A program made the translations under genes and the position numbers. The notes below the pieces were generated by a model that was given only the letters and a program-made list of their open reading frames with translations, searched no databases and was not told the origin of the DNA. Of a DNA stretch of 64,000 nucleotides, positions 16,198-26,421 are shown in pieces. The stretch is from Streptomyces sp. Tu6071. GTDB lineage: Bacteria; Actinomycetota; Actinomycetes; Streptomycetales; Streptomycetaceae. The stretch is from NCBI RefSeq assembly GCF_000213055.1, contig NZ_CM001165.1, positions 4,176,945-4,240,944 of the forward strand, in the 5' to 3' direction. Within the stretch, counting starts at the first letter, position 1. Every line of letters begins with the position of its first letter.

Positions 16198-16350
16198 CCG
16201 GGGGCGCGCCCCGCGGGCGCGTCCCTTCGCGCACGGGTGCCCTGTCGGTGCCAGCCGGTACGGTGGACAGTCACACGCCGTACCGGCCGGTCGCGGCGGG
16301 CAGGCGGACACGTACGTAAGAACGACCGAACGAACCGGGCGGTGGCCATC

Positions 16351-16695
16351 GTGTTGATGCAGGGCTTCGGCAACTTCCTGTCCCTGCTGTCCCTGGCGCT
16401 GACTCTCTTCTGCGCCTTCGCGTTCTTCGACAGCCTCTTCCGCCGCGAGGACGCGTTCCGCGCGGCCGACAAGAAGACGAAGCCGTTCTGGGCGATCGTC
16501 CTCGGGCTCGCGCTCGCGGTCGCGCTCATCTTCGGCGTCGGCCCCATGTCGTTCCTGTCGATCATCGGCCTCATCGCCGCGATCGTCTACGTCGTGGACG
16601 TGCGCCCCGCGCTCAAGCAGGTCACCGGCGGCGGCCGGCGGCGCGGCGGGTCGAGCAGCGACGGTCCGTACGGGCCGTACAACGGCGGTCGCTGA
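16351..16695 (+). CDS. DUF2516-family membrane protein
   Basis: About 114 residues with two to three membrane helices (roughly 8-30, 46-66, 68-86) and a Gly/Arg/Tyr-rich tail. The segment FRAADKKTKPFWAIVLG is typical of DUF2516, a small actinobacterial membrane family of unknown role encoded next to hbhA. The exact start is uncertain among GTG 16351, TTG 16354 and ATG 16357, with GTG 16342 also possible. The sequence around its stop codon is repeated downstream. Confidence 0.78.
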   Translation: MLMQGFGNFLSLLSLALTLFCAFAFFDSLFRREDAFRAADKKTKPFWAIVLGLALAVALIFGVGPMSFLSIIGLIAAIVYVVDVRPALKQVTGGGRRRGGSSSDGPYGPYNGGR

Positions 16696-16810
16696 GCCCC
16701 ACCGGGGTGAGCCTCGCCGCACTGAGCCCCACCGGGGTGAACCTGACCGGGCCGAGCCCCGCCGGGCAGCCGCGCGGGGTCAGCGCGCGGGGTCAGCGCG
16801 CGGGGTCAGC
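16692..16810. repeat. Two short tandem repeats at the ends of two convergent genes
   Basis: CTGAGCCCCACCGGGGTGA at 16692-16710 recurs at 16722-16740, with a weaker third copy, and includes the DUF2516 stop codon. A 13-bp unit (CGCGGGGTCAGCG) occurs three times at about 16772-16810; its last copy holds the stop (16806-16808) of the opposing phosphatase. Both gene ends are thus amplified in one gap. Confidence 0.7.
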
Positions 16811-18242
16811 GCGCGAGCAGGATCGCCGCGACGTCGTCGGTGAGTTCGCCGCCGTTGAGGTCGCGGGCCGCGTGCACCGTGGACTCCAGGAGTTCCGCGC
16901 CGCGCAGTCCCGCGCCCTGGTGCTCGCGGACGAGCGCGAGCATGCCCTCCTGGCCCAGGCGCAGGCTGCCCGCGCCGATCCGCCCCTCGATGAGGCCGTC
17001 CGTGTAGAGCATGAGCGACCACTCCGGGCCGAGGCCGACCTGCGTGCGCGGCCAGCGCCCGCGCGGGAGCAGGCCGAGCGCGGGCCCGCAGGGCTCCTGC
17101 GGCAGCAGTTCGGCGCGCCCGCCGCCGCGCCGCACGACCGGGGCCGGGTGCCCGGCCAGGCACATCGCGGCGCTGCGGCCGTCCGGCGCGATGTCCACGG
17201 TGCAGAGCGTCGCGAAGGTCTCCTCGTCCTCGCGCTCGTGCTCCAGGACCTCCTGGAGCGTCGCGAGGAGCCGGTCGCCGCTGAGCCCGGCGAGCGTCAG
17301 CGCGCGCCACGCGATGCGCAGCTCGACGCCGAGCGCCGCCTCGTCCGGGCCGTGCCCGCTCACGTCGCCGATCATCGCGTGCACGGTGCCGTCCGGGGTG
17401 CGCACGGTGTCGTAGAAGTCACCGCCGAGCAGCGCGCGCGAACGCCCCGGGCGGTAGTGCGCGGCGAAGCGGAGCGGGGCGCCTTCGAGGAGCGGGGTGG
17501 GGAGCAGGCCGCGTTCCAGGCGGGCGTTCTCCTGGGCGCGCAGGCGGCCCTCGGCGAGCTGGCGCTGCGCGGTGTCGGCGCGCTTGCGCTCGACGGCGTA
17601 GCGGACGGCGCGGCTCAGGACGCGGCCGTCGAGTTCGTCGCGCACGAGGAAGTCCTGCGCCCCGACGCGGACCGCCTCCGCACCGCCCTCGACGTCCTCG
17701 GACGCGGTGAGGGCGAGGACGGCGTGGTGCGGGGCGAGGTCGAGGAGGCGGCGCAGGACCGCGAGCCGGTCGTCGTCGTCCGCCGCCGGGAGGTTCAGGT
17801 CGAGCAGCACGCAGTGCACGTCGTCGGTGAGGAGCCGCGCGGCCTCGGTGAGGTTGCGCGCGGTGCGCACGCGGATGGGCTTGCCGGAGGCGTCGAGCAT
17901 CTCGGGGATGCTGAGCGCGCCCGACGGGTCGTTCTCGACGAGGAGCAGCGTGAGGTGGCCCGCGCCCGTGGCGGGGGTCGCGGACGGTGTGATGTCCGGT
18001 GCGGCCCCGTGGCGCGGGTCCGGTTTTCCGGGGCCCTCGCCCTCGCCCGGCTCGGGCGGGGTGTCCCCGCTCGGCGGTACGGGGGTGACGGCGAGGCCCG
18101 TGCCGTGGGCGAGCAGCCCGGCGCCGTAGAGCCCCGCGCGGGGGTGGTCACCCAGGGTGACCGGGGCGGGGTGCGTGCGGGGAGCCGTGGACGACGGCGC
18201 CTGGACCGGTCCTGGCCGGTTTCCGTTCCCGGGTACGGGCAT
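16806..18242 (-). CDS. Receiver-domain/PP2C (SpoIIE-type) serine phosphatase
   Basis: 478 residues: a disordered N-terminus (1-95), a response-regulator receiver domain (97-205; 'LLLVENDP', phospho-acceptor D148 in LLDLNLP, T179), a helical linker and a SpoIIE/PP2C phosphatase domain (260-478) with metal motifs GGDFYD (273-278) and IGDVSGHG (291-298). RsbU/RssB-like proteins of this type dephosphorylate anti-anti-sigma factors. The usual receiver lysine is replaced by Arg (R201 in FLVRDEL), so phosphorylation signalling may be altered. ATG 18242 has an excellent GGAGGAAG site. No anti-sigma factor gene is nearby. Confidence 0.9.
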   Translation of the reverse strand: MPVPGNGNRPGPVQAPSSTAPRTHPAPVTLGDHPRAGLYGAGLLAHGTGLAVTPVPPSGDTPPEPGEGEGPGKPDPRHGAAPDITPSATPATGAGHLTLLLVENDPSGALSIPEMLDASGKPIRVRTARNLTEAARLLTDDVHCVLLDLNLPAADDDDRLAVLRRLLDLAPHHAVLALTASEDVEGGAEAVRVGAQDFLVRDELDGRVLSRAVRYAVERKRADTAQRQLAEGRLRAQENARLERGLLPTPLLEGAPLRFAAHYRPGRSRALLGGDFYDTVRTPDGTVHAMIGDVSGHGPDEAALGVELRIAWRALTLAGLSGDRLLATLQEVLEHEREDEETFATLCTVDIAPDGRSAAMCLAGHPAPVVRRGGGRAELLPQEPCGPALGLLPRGRWPRTQVGLGPEWSLMLYTDGLIEGRIGAGSLRLGQEGMLALVREHQGAGLRGAELLESTVHAARDLNGGELTDDVAAILLAR

Positions 18243-18475
18243 CAGCTTCCTCCGCCTCCCTCCGAGGCCGCGACGGGACGCCGAACGGCGCCCCACCGAC
18301 GGGGACCCTAGCGGTCGGCACGCCGCGAACGGAATGCCGGGCGGGCGCGGAACAGCGTCATATGCCGCCCCCAGCAGGCCATTTGCGGACGAGCCGACCG
18401 GGCGCGGAATGACGAAGGTCACGCCGGGAGGGTGCAACCGGCGGGAGTGCGTGGCCTGGGTCACGCGGGGCGGGA

Positions 18476-20011
<1,536 letters not shown>

Positions 20012-20029
20012 CCGGCCGTCAAAGGTCCC

Positions 20030-20042
20030 TTACCGCAGGTAA
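20030..20042. promoter_or_regulatory. Inverted repeat upstream of the NlpC/P60 gene
   Basis: TTACC-GCA-GGTAA, perfect 5-bp arms, 19 nt before the ATG at 20011 and the most AT-rich point of the gap. Candidate operator or promoter element; unknown binder. Confidence 0.35.
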
Positions 20043-20238
20043 CCCACCCGGATGGTGCCATGCCGCCCCCGCGTGGCGACAGAGGCGCGGAGCGCCGGTT
20101 TGCTGTGAATCCCCCCGCCCCACCCCTCACTTCCCCCCGCACGGGCCTCTCGAACTCTCGGACGAACAAGCGGACCGCATTGTTCCCGCACCCCCCAGGG
20201 GTGCGGGAATCTCCCTGCGGGACGGGTGCGCACCTCCA

Positions 20239-20258
20239 GTGCGTGAGCACTCACCCAC
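20239..20258. terminator. GTGAGTG/CACTCAC palindrome, copy 3
   Basis: Arms GTGCGTGAG / CTCACCCAC around CA, one mismatch. It lies 39 bp after the stop of the minus-strand methyltransferase, where a terminator is expected. Confidence 0.45.
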
Positions 20259-20296
20259 CCCGAAGCCCCTCACCCCTTCGGCGCCCCCGAAGTCCC

Positions 20297-21103
20297 TCAC
20301 GCCCTCGGCGCCACCGCCCCCCACTCCACCGTCACTTCCCCCTCCCGCCACAGCTCCTCACGCCCCACCAGCGGCCACCCCGCCGCCCGCAGTGCGCGCG
20401 CCGTCTCCGCCCAGCGCTGCCGCGCGCCGTACGCCGCGTACGGGGCCGCCGTCGCCCAGGCGCGGTCGGCGTCGCGCAGGAAGGCGTGGACCGGCTCGCC
20501 CGGGACGTTGCGGTGGATGAGCGCCTTCGGGAGGCGTTCGGCGAGGTCGGAGGGGCGGTCCAGGCTCGCGAGGCGGGCCGCGAAGGTGACCGTGCGCGGG
20601 CCCTCGGGGCCGAGGGCGATCCACACGTGCCGCCGCCCGATCTCGTCGCACGTCCCCTCGACGAGCAGCCCGCCGGGCGCGAGCCGCGCGCACAGCCGCT
20701 CCCAGACCCCGGCGACCTCGTCCTCGTCGTACTGCCGCAGCACGTTCGCCGCCCGGATCAGCAGGGGCCGGGCGCCTCCCGGCAGCGGCACCTCGAAGCC
20801 GCCGTGCAGGAAGTCGAGCCCCTCGCGCCGGTACGGGGCCGCCGCCGCCACGCGCGCGGGCTCGATCTCGACCCCGTACACCCGCACCCCGGGCGCCGTC
20901 GCGCGCAGCCGCCCCAGCAGCTCGACCGCCGTCCACGGCGCGGCCCCGTAGCCGAGGTCGACCGCGGCGGGGGACGCGGCGCGGCGCAGCGCGGGGCCGT
21001 GCGTGCGCGCGATCCAGCGGTCCATGCGCCGCAGCCGGTTGGGGTTCGTCGTCCCGCGCGTCACCGTTCCCACCGGACGGGCGGGGGACGGGCGCGGGTT
21101 CAT
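20297..21103 (-). CDS. Class I SAM-dependent methyltransferase
   Basis: 268 residues. The SAM-binding core is visible at 45-130: 'AAVDLGYGAAPWTAVELLGRL' (motif I, split: AAVDLGYGAAPW then TAVELL) with GYG instead of the usual GxGxG, acidic 'VYGVEIEP' and 'NVLRQYDEDEVAGVW'. The usual streptomycete annotation is a class I methyltransferase of unknown substrate. ATG 21103 is preceded by TACGCT (21111-21116, minus strand) with 7 nt between, a leaderless arrangement. Tail end followed by a terminator-like palindrome. Confidence 0.8.
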   Translation of the reverse strand: MNPRPSPARPVGTVTRGTTNPNRLRRMDRWIARTHGPALRRAASPAAVDLGYGAAPWTAVELLGRLRATAPGVRVYGVEIEPARVAAAAPYRREGLDFLHGGFEVPLPGGARPLLIRAANVLRQYDEDEVAGVWERLCARLAPGGLLVEGTCDEIGRRHVWIALGPEGPRTVTFAARLASLDRPSDLAERLPKALIHRNVPGEPVHAFLRDADRAWATAAPYAAYGARQRWAETARALRAAGWPLVGREELWREGEVTVEWGAVAPRA

Positions 21104-21456
21104 GGGTACGAGCGTACGGGGAGCGGCGAGGTACGGGAGCGGGCAAAGGTGCCCGCGTGGTCACCGGCGGTCAGGGTTGATCACCGGACGGTCAGGGTTG
21201 GGTAAAGAAACGGCCGCTGTCGCCCGGGCGGAAATGGACGCCGGGCCTCCGGTGTTCCCGCTTGAGGGCCGTACTCCGCCCGTATCGCGTGGGACGCGCG
21301 AGCCGGACGGGGCGTGGGCCCGCGAGGCGGCCCCCTACGGCGTGGGGAGCCCGCCCCGCGCCGTACCACGCGTCACGCGGACGAAGACGTCGCGCGCGCA
21401 CGAGGACGTACGGCGAAGCCCCGCAGCCGACCGCACGCCGCAAGGAGGACCGCCCC
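21104..21456. other. mshA upstream region with a SigR-like promoter and direct repeats
   Basis: A direct repeat with a shared CGGTCAGGGTTG core occurs at about 21160-21199. GGAAA (21230-21234), a 19-nt spacer and GTT (21254-21256) resemble the SigR consensus GGAAT-N18/19-GTT; I recall that mshA of S. coelicolor is in the SigR thiol-stress regulon. No further gene is seen in this stretch. Confidence 0.4.
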
Positions 21457-22842
21457 GTGAGCCAGTACGTGTCGAGGCTCGGGCTCCGGCCGACCGCCCC
21501 CGGCGGGCGGACCGGCACAGGACGGCTCGCCGCGCAGGCGGGCCGCCTGCGCCTGCCGGGTCCCGGTCGCCGGGCCCCGCGCCGCGTCGCCATGCTCAGC
21601 GTGCACACCTCGCCCCTGCACCAGCCGGGGACGGGCGACGCGGGCGGCATGAACGTCTACATCGTCGAGCTGGCCCGCCGCCTCGCCGCGCACGACGTCG
21701 AGGTGGAGATCTTCACGCGCGCCACCGAGGGCGGCCTCGACCCGTGCGTCGAGCTGACGCCCGGCGTCCTCGTGCGGCACGTCGACGCGGGTCCGTACGA
21801 GGGGCTCAACAAGGAGGACCTGCCCGCGCAGTTGTGTGCCTTCACGCACGGCGTCATGCGCGCCTGGGCCGGGCACCGTCCCGGCTACTACGACCTCGTG
21901 CACTCGCACTACTGGCTCTCCGGGCACGTGGGCTGGCTCGCGGCCGAGCGCTGGGGCGTCCCGCTCGTGCACGCCATGCACACGATGGCCAAGGTCAAGA
22001 ACGCCGCGCTCGCCGAGGGCGACACCCCCGAGCCCGCCGCGCGCGTCATCGGCGAGACGCAGGTCGTCGAGGCCGCCGACCGCCTCATCGCGAACACCGA
22101 GGAGGAGGCCGAGGAACTCGTCCACCACTACGCGGCCGACCCCGCGCGCATCGCCGTCGTGCACCCCGGCGTCAACCTCGACCGCTTCTGTCCCCACGAC
22201 GGCCGCGCGGCGGCCCGCGCCCGCCTCGGCCTCCCGCAGGACGCCCTCATCCCGCTCTTCGCCGGGCGCATCCAGCCGCTCAAGGCCCCCGACATCCTCC
22301 TCCGTGCCGTCGCCCACCTCCTCGCCGAGCGCCCGCACCTGCGCCGCCACCTCCTCGTCCCCGTCGTCGGCGGCCCCTCGGGCAGCGGCCTCGCGAAGCC
22401 CGAGCGGCTCCAGAAGCTGGCCGCGCGGCTCGGCATCAGCGACGTCGTACGTTTTCAGCCCCCCGTCGGGCAGGAGCAGCTCGCCGACTGGTTCCGCGCC
22501 GCCTCCGTCCTCGTCATGCCCTCGTACAGCGAGTCCTTCGGGCTCGTCGCGATCGAGGCGCAGGCGGCGGGCACCCCGGTGATCGCCGCCTCGGTGGGCG
22601 GGCTCCCGGTGGCGGTACGGGACGGGGTGACCGGTTTCCTCGTACGGGGCCACGACCCCGCCGACTACGCGGCCCGCCTCGCCCGCTTCGTGGACGCCCC
22701 CGAGCTGACCGCCCGCATGGGCGAGGCGGCGGCGCGGCACGCGCTCTCGTTCGGCTGGGACACGGCGGCCTCGGCGACGGCCGAGGTGTACGCCGCCGCC
22801 GTGCAGGAACGCAGGCGTCGCGTACGCTCGCAGCACGTCTGA
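21457..22842 (+). CDS. mshA: D-inositol-3-phosphate glycosyltransferase, first step of mycothiol synthesis
   Basis: 461 residues, GT4 (GT-B fold) glycosyltransferase. The conserved MshA opening is at about 46-70 ('[20 protein letters not shown]', then MNVY), with the UDP-sugar site '[15 protein letters not shown]' and the C-terminal '[16 protein letters not shown]' E-x7-E motif. It joins UDP-GlcNAc to L-inositol-3-phosphate. GTG 21457 follows AAGGAGGA. The neighbour order mshA-ybjN-gpmA is conserved in streptomycetes. The N-terminal 40 residues are basic and poorly conserved. Confidence 0.95.
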   Translation: MSQYVSRLGLRPTAPGGRTGTGRLAAQAGRLRLPGPGRRAPRRVAMLSVHTSPLHQPGTGDAGGMNVYIVELARRLAAHDVEVEIFTRATEGGLDPCVELTPGVLVRHVDAGPYEGLNKEDLPAQLCAFTHGVMRAWAGHRPGYYDLVHSHYWLSGHVGWLAAERWGVPLVHAMHTMAKVKNAALAEGDTPEPAARVIGETQVVEAADRLIANTEEEAEELVHHYAADPARIAVVHPGVNLDRFCPHDGRAAARARLGLPQDALIPLFAGRIQPLKAPDILLRAVAHLLAERPHLRRHLLVPVVGGPSGSGLAKPERLQKLAARLGISDVVRFQPPVGQEQLADWFRAASVLVMPSYSESFGLVAIEAQAAGTPVIAASVGGLPVAVRDGVTGFLVRGHDPADYAARLARFVDAPELTARMGEAAARHALSFGWDTAASATAEVYAAAVQERRRRVRSQHV

Positions 22843-22861
22843 CCTGGGAGGAACGAGCACC

Positions 22862-23395
22862 ATGACCGCTGAGGAAAGCCCCGACGCCGTCCTGACCGCC
22901 TTCCTGAAGGACACGGAACTGGAGTGGGAGAGCCCCGAGCCGGGCACCTACGTGGTCAAGCTCCCCGGCACCCGCAAGCTCTCGACGACGCTCTCGCTCC
23001 TGATCGGCAAGCACACCCTCTCCCTGCAAGCCTTCGTCGTCCGCCACCCCGACGCCAACGAGCCCGCCGTGCACCGCTGGCTCCTGGAGCACAACCTCAA
23101 GCTCTACGGCGTGAGTTACGCGATCGACCGCCTCGGCGACATCTACCTCACCGGCCGCCTCCCGCTCGCCGCCGTGACCCCCGCCGAACTCGACCGCCTC
23201 CTCGGCTCGGTCCTCGAAGCGGCGGACGGCAGCTTCAACACGCTCCTCGAACTCGGCTTCGCCGACGCGATCCGCAAGGAGTACGCGTGGCGCGTCTCGC
23301 GCGGCGAATCGACGCGGAACCTGGAGGCGTTCGGACGGCTGACGGGGGAGGGGAGGGGCCGGGGCCCCGAAGAAGGGGCCGAGGGGCCCCGCTGA
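22862..23395 (+). CDS. YbjN-domain protein
   Basis: 177 residues; the YbjN/type III secretion chaperone-like fold is recognisable from 'LSTTLSLLIGKHTLSLQAFVVRHPD' read in pieces and the 'LGDIYLTGRLPL' strand. YbjN proteins are small acidic cytosolic proteins whose overproduction affects motility and stress in E. coli; their mechanism is unclear. It begins 20 bp after mshA, with GGGAGGA about 8 nt before ATG 22862, so the two are probably co-transcribed. The C-terminal GEGRGRGPEEG tail is low complexity. Confidence 0.85.
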   Translation: MTAEESPDAVLTAFLKDTELEWESPEPGTYVVKLPGTRKLSTTLSLLIGKHTLSLQAFVVRHPDANEPAVHRWLLEHNLKLYGVSYAIDRLGDIYLTGRLPLAAVTPAELDRLLGSVLEAADGSFNTLLELGFADAIRKEYAWRVSRGESTRNLEAFGRLTGEGRGRGPEEGAEGPR

Positions 23396-23598
23396 AAGGC
23401 CCCGTACGGGCCAACCGCGCCCACCCCCGCACGAGTTGACCTCGCCTCCGCACCGTCGGGTCGCCGCCCCCGTGCTCGTACGGGACACGACGACGTACGC
23501 CCGCGCGCGGCGCCCCCTCACCCCGCTCCCCGCGCGCGAAACCTTCCGCCCGCCTAGGCTCACGGCACCCCCCGCGCCCCCTCCCGAAGGGCTCCGCC

Positions 23599-24345
23599 GT
23601 GCTGCGCCACATCCGTACCACCGAAGATGTCCTCACCCTCCTCGACGGCCTCTTCGCGGCCTCCGCCGACCGCTGGAGCGAGGACGGTTCGGCCTGGTGG
23701 GACTCCTTCTACGGCGACGCGGACCGCGCGATCCCCTTCCGCGACGCCGGTCCCGACGAACACCTCGCCGCGCACCTCGCGACCGGTCGCCTCGGCACCC
23801 CGGGCCGCGCCCTCGACCTCGGCTGCGGTACGGGCCGCAACGCCGCCCGTCTCGCGGCGCACGGCTGGGAGGTGGACGCCGTCGACCTCTCCGCGACCGC
23901 CCTCGCCACGGCCCGTACCCGCGTCCCCGCCACGGTCCGCCTCCACCACGGCGACGCCTTCACGCTGCCCGCCCTGAGCGGCCCGTACGACCTCGTCCAC
24001 GACGGCGGCTGCTTCCACCACCTCCCCCCGCACCGCCGCCTGAGCCACCTCGCCCTCCTCGCCCGCGTCCTGCGGCCCGGCGGCCTCCTCACCCTCACGT
24101 GCTTCGCGAGCGGCCACCCCGACTCAGGCTCCGAACTCCCCGACGCGGCCTTCTACCGGGGCGAGTTCGCGGGCTCCCTGCACGGCGGCCTCGCCTACCC
24201 CGCCGACGCGCTCCGCGAGATCTTCGCGACCGCCCCCGCCTCGCTGACCTGCGTGGAGCTGCGCCCGATGCGGGTCCCGGGCCCGGACGAGGGCCTCTTC
24301 GGCGCGGAGTTCCTGTGGGCGGGGCTGTTCCGGCGCGCAGCCTGA
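23599..24345 (+). CDS. Class I SAM-dependent methyltransferase
   Basis: 248 residues with textbook motifs: I 'ALDLGCGTGRNAARLA' (about 71-86), II 'VDAVDLSATAL', and 'YDLVHDGGCFHHLPPHRR' as the post-motif. Most like the thiopurine/tellurite-resistance type methyltransferases; substrate unknown. The start is GTG 23599, preceded by GAAGGG. A TAGGCT box at 23555-23560 may be its promoter. A hairpin at 24357-24373 closes the unit. Confidence 0.85.
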   Translation: MLRHIRTTEDVLTLLDGLFAASADRWSEDGSAWWDSFYGDADRAIPFRDAGPDEHLAAHLATGRLGTPGRALDLGCGTGRNAARLAAHGWEVDAVDLSATALATARTRVPATVRLHHGDAFTLPALSGPYDLVHDGGCFHHLPPHRRLSHLALLARVLRPGGLLTLTCFASGHPDSGSELPDAAFYRGEFAGSLHGGLAYPADALREIFATAPASLTCVELRPMRVPGPDEGLFGAEFLWAGLFRRAA

Positions 24346-24356
24346 GCGGTATCCCC

Positions 24357-24373
24357 GCGCGGGATGCCCGCGC
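24357..24373 (+). terminator. Hairpin after the methyltransferase gene
   Basis: GCGCGGG-ATG-CCCGCGC, perfect 7-bp stem, 11 nt after the stop codon. Confidence 0.55.
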
Positions 24374-24492
24374 ATGGCTTAAGATCCGCTCACCGTTACA
24401 GGAACCCCACAGTCCCCGCACCATTCCGTGCGGCGCGGACCGCGTTCCCACGACGGGCCACTCACTTCGTTCCGGGGGGTTCGAAAACCACC

Positions 24493-26421
24493 GTGCGTAC
24501 CCGCACTCCCGCCGCGGCCACCGCGCTCGCGGCCCTTCTCACCTCGGCGGCCCTGACGGCCGCTCCGGCCGCCTCGGCCGACTCCGAGTTCAGGCTGCCC
24601 TCGTACAACATGGCGAACCTGATCGTCGACGACACCCACCGCCACCTCTTCATGACCTCCACGGGGAGCGTGCTCGTCACCACCTTCGAGGGGAAGCAGG
24701 TCAAGCAGTTCAAGGCCGCCGGCTCCCCCGGTGACATGATCCTGAGCCCCGACGAGAGCGCGCTCTACGTCTCCGACCCGATCGCGCACACCGTGACCGT
24801 CTACGACACGGCCACGCTCACCCAGCGCGCCCGCTGGTCCATCGGCGACGCCGACCAGCCCTTCTCGCTCGCGCTCGTCGGCGACCGCCTGTGGTTCAGC
24901 AGCACCTCCGGTCTCGGCTACTTCGACCTCACGGCCACCCAGCCGGTGCCCGTACGGCCCGACATGGGCGAGCTCACCTGGACCACGGCGAACCTCGCCG
25001 CCGACCCGGCCCTACCCGGCACACTGCTCGTCGCGGGCAACGGCAAGATCGGCCTCTACGACGTGAGCGGCACCGCACCCGTGCTCCGCGCCTCCGCCGA
25101 ACTCGCGGAGGGGGTCGGGGCGATCTCGCTCGCCCCCGGCGGCGCCACCCTCGCCGCCGTCACGGGCCGCGGCCACGTCGTCGCATACCGGCTCCCCGGC
25201 CTCTCCGTGACGCGGACCCTCAGCGCGCCCGAGTACGCGCGCTCGGTCGCGGTCGCGCCGGACGGCACCGTGGCCGCGACGACGGCCTACACGAGCAACG
25301 GCGACGATGTCTTCGTCTACTCCAGGATCTCCTCCCGCCCGCCGGTCACGCGCGACATCAGCGACCGTTCCGACCCCTTCGGCGATCACACGATCGACTG
25401 GTCCGCCGACGGCGGCAAGCTCTACGTCCTCGCCGAGGACGACAGGGGCACCTACGTCCGCACCCTCACCGCACCCCGCACGTACCCCACCACCCTCACC
25501 GCCTCCGCCCCCGCCAAGGCGACCCGCGCCAAGTCCCTCACCATCAAGGGCACGGTGAAGTCCGCCCTCGCCCTTCCCAAGGGCACCCCGCTCAAGGTCG
25601 TCCGCACGGACCTGGAGTCCCCCAGCGGCAAGACGCTGAGCGCCAAGTCCCTCGGCACCGGCGGCGCGTTCAGCTTCACGGACACCCCGCCGGCCGGCGG
25701 CAAGGTCACGTACAAGATCTCGTACGCGGGCGACGCCGACCACCCGGCGGCAGGCGCCTCCAGGAGCGTCGAGGTCTCGCGCGCCACGCCGACGCTCAAG
25801 CTCGACAACAACAAGAAGGTCTACGGGTACGGGGCGGACGTGAAGTTCACCGCCCACCTCGGCTCCACGTACAAGAACCGCACCGTCGAGCTGTGGGCCG
25901 ACCCGTACGGCGGCGACAAGCCCGACAAGCTCGTCAAGAAGGCCAAGGTCAACTCCAAGGGCGACCTGACCGCGACGGTCGACATGACCCGTGACACGAC
26001 GCTCACCGCGAAGTTCACCGGCGACTCGCGCTACGCGGCCACGTCGGTCAAGGTCACGGCCTACGCGAAGGCGAAGGTCTCGCTGAGCCTGTCGAACCAG
26101 TACAGGACCGGCAGGATCGGCTCGCACACGTACGCGTACTTCCACAAGAACAAGGACGCGCACACGACGACGACGATGAACTACTACAAGGGCCGCAAGC
26201 AGCGGCTCGACCTGGAGATCTACTACCACGGCAAGTGGTACGACGGCGCGAGCGAGTACTTCAAGCTCGCCACGAACGGGAAGTCGCTCGTCAACCTCGG
26301 CAACCCCGGCGAGACCGGCGTCAAGGCCCGCGTCCGCGCCGCGTACGTCAACAACAGCTCGGGCGACAACGTGAACAGCACGGCGTACAGCCCGTGGAAG
26401 TACCTGTACTTCACGAAGTAG
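24493..26421 (+). CDS. Secreted beta-propeller protein with Ig-like repeats
   Basis: 642 residues. Signal peptide at 1-27 (VRTRTPAAATALAALL...ASA). Residues 30-320 form a YncE-like seven-bladed propeller (repeats such as 'DMILSPDESALYVSDP'). Residues 330-540 carry two or more bacterial Ig-like (Big_5/FlgD-like) repeats, and the last 100 residues are Tyr/Lys-rich and end FTK. Such proteins probably bind cell-wall or environmental polymers; no enzyme motif is seen. GTG 24493 is chosen over an upstream ATG (24364) because the signal peptide begins there. Its stop codon overlaps the end of the opposing MFS gene by 11 bp. Confidence 0.8.
   Translation: MRTRTPAAATALAALLTSAALTAAPAASADSEFRLPSYNMANLIVDDTHRHLFMTSTGSVLVTTFEGKQVKQFKAAGSPGDMILSPDESALYVSDPIAHTVTVYDTATLTQRARWSIGDADQPFSLALVGDRLWFSSTSGLGYFDLTATQPVPVRPDMGELTWTTANLAADPALPGTLLVAGNGKIGLYDVSGTAPVLRASAELAEGVGAISLAPGGATLAAVTGRGHVVAYRLPGLSVTRTLSAPEYARSVAVAPDGTVAATTAYTSNGDDVFVYSRISSRPPVTRDISDRSDPFGDHTIDWSADGGKLYVLAEDDRGTYVRTLTAPRTYPTTLTASAPAKATRAKSLTIKGTVKSALALPKGTPLKVVRTDLESPSGKTLSAKSLGTGGAFSFTDTPPAGGKVTYKISYAGDADHPAAGASRSVEVSRATPTLKLDNNKKVYGYGADVKFTAHLGSTYKNRTVELWADPYGGDKPDKLVKKAKVNSKGDLTATVDMTRDTTLTAKFTGDSRYAATSVKVTAYAKAKVSLSLSNQYRTGRIGSHTYAYFHKNKDAHTTTTMNYYKGRKQRLDLEIYYHGKWYDGASEYFKLATNGKSLVNLGNPGETGVKARVRAAYVNNSSGDNVNSTAYSPWKYLYFTK

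Noticed and set aside
20012-20296. A c-di-AMP (ydaO) riboswitch upstream of the NlpC/P60 gene
   Set aside because: Such riboswitches are common before actinobacterial wall hydrolases, but the conserved GGGGGAACC...GGGGTGAATC blocks are absent; only a small inverted repeat is seen.
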